From assembly GCA_020635205.1 (NCBI GenBank), contig JACKAE010000004.1:62001-126000 (forward strand): a stretch of 64,000 nucleotides of DNA, given 5' to 3'. Source of the stretch: Ignavibacteria bacterium (lineage in GTDB: Bacteria; Bacteroidota; Ignavibacteria; OLB7). The notes beneath the pieces are model-generated. The model saw only the letters and a list, made by a program, of their open reading frames with translations. It had not been told where the DNA came from and did no database searches. Every line of letters starts with the position of its first letter. The stretch's first letter is position 1. Positions 60,708-64,000 of this stretch are shown here, piece after piece. Made by a program: the position numbers and the translations under genes.

Positions 60708-63329
60708 GTGCGTATCCGCGATCCATATCAGTCGGCCCGTCGAACGTCAATCTTCGGACTTTTTCTCGTCATCTTGGTCTTCGTTGCAGGAATGGGATGG
60801 CTTGTACTCGGCATGTCGAGCCGCTCATTTGATGGTGAGAGCGATTCTACAGATGAAATTCCGGGACTGAGTAGCGAAGTTCAGATTGTTCGGGATCAGT
60901 ATGGCATCCCATACATAACCGCAAGTTCAGAGAACGATGCAATGGCTGCACTCGGCTATGCACACGCTCAAGATCGTCTCTGGCAAATGGATCTCTTTCG
61001 TCGTGTTGGCCAAGGGCGGCTTTCGGAATTGTTAGGAGAGGAATTGATTGGATACGATGCCTACGCCAAAACAATCGGCTTCGAACGAATTGCCGAGCGG
61101 ATATTGGCGTCGATGCCAGCCCGAACAAAAGCAACTGTTGAGGCATACTGTCGAGGTGTAAACCGCTATATCGAAACCCACCATGGACATTACCCCTTTG
61201 AGTTCGATGCCCTCCAGTACGAACCCGAACCGTGGAAACCTGTCCACTCTGTAATCGTAATCCGCCTGCTCGGTTGGGAACAGAACACATCGCTTTGGAC
61301 AGATCTTGTGTTCGAACGCATTGCCGCTAAAGTAGATTCGGCACTGCTGACCGAAGTAATGCCCTGGTATCCAAGCTACGGGCCGACAATTATTCCGGGG
61401 GGGCAAAGTCCTGAACCTCAACTTGAGGCACTTCGGGCTGGAGCTTCTCCCCCACCGGTAGACTCAACTTCTTCAGATACAACTGCGTCGAGAGATTCAA
61501 TAGTGCAGGTTGATAGTGGCCGGACAACTTTCCTTCGCCAGCTTGCCCCTTTGATTGAGTTTGATAAGAAGATGAGGAATGACCTTGGGATAGGAGGATC
61601 CGACGTTGGTTCGAATGGATGGGTGATTGCGGGAAGCCGAACAACTGGAGGGAAGCCTATCCTCGCAAACGACCCTCACTTGCAGCTATCGGCTCCGACA
61701 AAGTGGTATCAGGCAGTGATAAGAACCGGAGATCAAACCGTTGCTGGAGTAACGATTCCCGGAATGCCCTTCGTAGTGGCAGGCAGAAATAATGATGTGG
61801 CGTGGGGAATTACGAGTATGATGGCCGACGAGACAGACTTCTACCTCGAACGCCTGAACAAGGGGAAGAAAGATCAGGTGTTGCACGATGGAAAGTGGGA
61901 GAAACTTGAGGTGCTAACTGACACGATCTTCTTCAACGACCCTCGTCATCCGGGAAAGCTCTTGCCAACACCGATCCAGATTCGCACAAGTCGGCATGGC
62001 CCTCTCCTTTCCGATCTTCGCGACTTGATAGAGAAGTACGCTCCACCACTGATTGACTCATCAGTTGCAAACGCACTTGTGACAACACCAGCCGATAGTT
62101 TTGCTCTCTCGATTCGGTGGCTTGGCCGGGATGTAACCCAAGAGTTAACGGCACTTCAAAAAATCAACAACGCAAAGAATTTTACGCAGTTCAAAGAAGG
62201 ACTCTCCCACGGTGGAGTTCCGGGCTTATCAATCACCTACGCAGATCGAAATGGAACAATCGGCTATGTGCCATGCTTCAGAGCACCAATTAGGAACAGT
62301 GCCGATCCCAATCGCGTAAATCCCGGTTGGGATAGTCGCTATAACTGGACGGGATCCCGTTCAGTTTCAGCACTCCCAACGCTGACAAATCCTGAGCAAG
62401 GGTACATCGCCTGCGCCAACAATAAAATTTCCAACTCGCTACAGATCCCCCTTCCTGGACTTTGGGTAGACCCATCACGTGCAGTGAGGATGGAGCAATA
62501 TCTTGCCGAAGGAAATACATTTGAAGTGATCGACTGCGTTCAAATGCAGGGAGATGTTCTATCCGAACATATGCGCTATATGGTGGAGTTCCTCATTCGC
62601 GCATTCCCCGACAGCGCAGCACAGGGAAGCAAAGTACGGGATGCCATCGGGCTGTTGCGGTCGTGGGATGGGGAGATGGGGGCTGAGTCACCGCAGGCAA
62701 TGATCGCCGCCGAGTGGGCGCAGATAGTCTACCGGAGAACGTGGGAAGATGAAATGGGAGAGGATGTTTTCCGACACTTTATGTTGATTGCCCAGCTTCC
62801 ACTGAAGAACATCCGCCGCCAACTGATGACCAACAGCAGGTGGTTCGACGATAAGGAGACGGCAAGCAGAGAACAGCGTGATGATATTCTCCGAAAATCG
62901 CTCGGCGAAGCACTCGACACGCTCCACAACAGGTTCGACTCGTGGGAATTCTCTGATTGGCAGTTTGGCAAGGCTCACACTCTCACGTTCAAACATCCTT
63001 TCTCGATTCAGAAGCTAATCCGAAACGTTGTGAACATCGGTCCATTTGAATTGGGTGGAGCCACGACAACGTTGAATAGTGGTGAGTGGAATTTCAACGA
63101 ACCGTATGACATCGTGCTCGGTCCCTCGATGCGGCAAATCATAGACTTTTCAGACACAACCACGTTCATCCGTAGCGTTCTCTCCACTGGCCAAAGTGGC
63201 CAGCCTATGAACGACCGCTATCAAGATCAATCGATCATCTGGCTCTACAACGGATACGTCTCGCTCCAGAAAGATATTCCTTCCGAGAACGAGACGCTAT
63301 CAGTTACGACACTTCGTCCGGCATCATAG
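60708..63329 (+). CDS. Penicillin acylase family protein (Ntn hydrolase)
   Basis: 873 residues. The N-terminal hydrophobic segment (~15-36) is a signal or anchor, so the enzyme is exported. The alpha-chain region starts VQIVRDQYGIPYITA and includes GYAHAQDRLWQMDLFRRVGQ. The predicted self-cleavage point is before Ser302 in DVGSNGWVIAGSRT, giving the beta chain with its N-terminal serine nucleophile. ANDPHL is the following conserved block. Family members cleave penicillins, acyl-homoserine lactones or other N-acyl amides; the natural substrate cannot be told. It ends 23 bases before a convergent gene. Confidence 0.92.
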   Translation: MRIRDPYQSARRTSIFGLFLVILVFVAGMGWLVLGMSSRSFDGESDSTDEIPGLSSEVQIVRDQYGIPYITASSENDAMAALGYAHAQDRLWQMDLFRRVGQGRLSELLGEELIGYDAYAKTIGFERIAERILASMPARTKATVEAYCRGVNRYIETHHGHYPFEFDALQYEPEPWKPVHSVIVIRLLGWEQNTSLWTDLVFERIAAKVDSALLTEVMPWYPSYGPTIIPGGQSPEPQLEALRAGASPPPVDSTSSDTTASRDSIVQVDSGRTTFLRQLAPLIEFDKKMRNDLGIGGSDVGSNGWVIAGSRTTGGKPILANDPHLQLSAPTKWYQAVIRTGDQTVAGVTIPGMPFVVAGRNNDVAWGITSMMADETDFYLERLNKGKKDQVLHDGKWEKLEVLTDTIFFNDPRHPGKLLPTPIQIRTSRHGPLLSDLRDLIEKYAPPLIDSSVANALVTTPADSFALSIRWLGRDVTQELTALQKINNAKNFTQFKEGLSHGGVPGLSITYADRNGTIGYVPCFRAPIRNSADPNRVNPGWDSRYNWTGSRSVSALPTLTNPEQGYIACANNKISNSLQIPLPGLWVDPSRAVRMEQYLAEGNTFEVIDCVQMQGDVLSEHMRYMVEFLIRAFPDSAAQGSKVRDAIGLLRSWDGEMGAESPQAMIAAEWAQIVYRRTWEDEMGEDVFRHFMLIAQLPLKNIRRQLMTNSRWFDDKETASREQRDDILRKSLGEALDTLHNRFDSWEFSDWQFGKAHTLTFKHPFSIQKLIRNVVNIGPFELGGATTTLNSGEWNFNEPYDIVLGPSMRQIIDFSDTTTFIRSVLSTGQSGQPMNDRYQDQSIIWLYNGYVSLQKDIPSENETLSVTTLRPAS

Positions 63330-63352
63330 CCTATCTCTACTATTCCAATTAC

Positions 63353-64000
63353 TCAATGCTCGATTCCTGTCTCCTCCTTTATTGGACTTTTCACAGGAAC
63401 TGAAACGGATTGCTCCTCCTCTTTTGCTTCAATCACCGTTGTTTGCTTCACACGATCTTCATCCAATATTGGGAAGGCCATTCCTCCAATATTCCCGTAA
63501 GCATCATAGATTTTACTTCCGTAACCAAACCCATACTGTATCACACCAAAAGCCTCAGGTGCTTGAATTGTGTGCGTTCCCCCACCTAACTCAAGCGAGG
63601 CAGCAACAAACGACGTGTTTGGGATGCTCTTGAAGATAGAAGGGGCAACCGGTTTGCCGTTCACTCGCACCATCTCACGAATATGACTTGGAACCACGAG
63701 GTTCACGTAGTTATCCCACTCTCCATCGAATGGAACAGTAATGTTATAGTATGTGAGAAATCTATCGGATGGTGGAAGAAGAATCATCATCGGGTCGCCA
63801 ATGCTATCTGCAACCGCTTTACCTGGCGGCTTGTACGTATAGCCGGTAGCATATTGCATAACCATCACGGGAAGATTGGAAGTGATGAGTGTGTTGTCGT
63901 TCAAATCGTCAATCTCGTAAAATTTCCCCGGATCCAGTTTCGCTACAGACTGGCCATTCACTGCAACCTCTGTCCCCTGGCGGTCGGCAACTATACGGAG
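63353..64000 (-). CDS. IgGFc-binding-like surface protein, C-terminal part (runs off the window)
   Basis: The frame stays open to the last base, so the start is outside. About 215 residues are visible, with features of IgGFc_binding-type domains: GTEVAVNGQSVAKL, MILLPPSDRFLTYYNI, YVNLVVPSHI, GGGTHTIQAPEAFGVIQYGFG and YDAYGNIGGMAFPI. The C-terminal ~35 residues are charged (EAKEEEQSVSVPVKSPIKEE) with no T9SS tail. In Bacteroidota relatives these are large secreted proteins. The function of the bacterial forms is unclear. Convergent with the acylase gene. Confidence 0.7.
   Translation of the reverse strand, partial: LRIVADRQGTEVAVNGQSVAKLDPGKFYEIDDLNDNTLITSNLPVMVMQYATGYTYKPPGKAVADSIGDPMMILLPPSDRFLTYYNITVPFDGEWDNYVNLVVPSHIREMVRVNGKPVAPSIFKSIPNTSFVAASLELGGGTHTIQAPEAFGVIQYGFGYGSKIYDAYGNIGGMAFPILDEDRVKQTTVIEAKEEEQSVSVPVKSPIKEETGIEH

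Overview
The window reads as chromosome of a Gram-negative member of the Bacteroidota/Chlorobiota/Ignavibacteria/Kapabacteria area. The sequence supports this in four ways. Five proteins end in type IX secretion (T9SS) sorting domains. There are outer-membrane barrels and a TonB receptor with an N-terminal carboxypeptidase-like domain. Shine-Dalgarno sites are nearly absent. Several genes have a Bacteroidota-type -7 box (TAnnTTTG), some of them only a few bases from the start codon. Genus and species cannot be read from the sequence. I see no rRNA, tRNA, CRISPR array, prophage or insertion sequence.

Layout. 0-14 kb: a MoeB/ThiF-rhodanese protein, a SemiSWEET-like protein, a very large T9SS surface protein, two barrels, a DHH phosphoesterase, threonine aldolase and FtsK. 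FtsK is followed by two copies of a structured two-hairpin motif. 14-25 kb (minus strand): two tandem T9SS octahaem-type cytochromes, then ccmB, ccmC, ccmD, ccmE, a truncated ccmE-like gene, ccmF, a Fur regulator and a ligand-less metallo-beta-lactamase-like protein. A Tat-signal, Rieske-like T9SS protein diverges from this cluster. 26-42 kb: housekeeping and redox genes (cation/proton antiporter, class II photolyase, GT4 glycosyltransferase, purF, LysE-type exporter, nadC, ruvB, DUF2461, flavin disulfide reductase, bifunctional-nuclease family protein, ETF alpha and beta). 42-50 kb: a sialidase-fold T9SS protein, a flavin reductase and a complete branched-chain amino-acid ABC transporter (livK, H, M, G, F). 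50-64 kb: a lipoprotein/FecA-like receptor/DUF4856 locus, a GT-C glycosyltransferase, a UGM-like flavoprotein, an AlkA-like glycosylase, lysine 6-aminotransferase, a penicillin acylase and an IgGFc-binding-like protein that runs off the end.

How the genes fit together. The 14-26 kb block looks like a unit for building c-type cytochromes and placing them on the cell surface. System I haem-handling proteins lie downstream of two multihaem cytochromes that carry T9SS tails and non-standard haem motifs, next to a surface Rieske-like protein. This suggests extracellular or outer-surface electron transfer (inference). The 50-55 kb block looks like metal or siderophore uptake.

Beyond the genes, two signals stand out. 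One is the duplicated RNA-like motif after ftsK, whose stems differ by compensated changes while the 11-nt loop is identical. The other is a family of 7-bp repeats (TTTTGAA-type) found upstream of seven genes, always in the same orientation relative to the gene and usually within 10 bases of the start codon.
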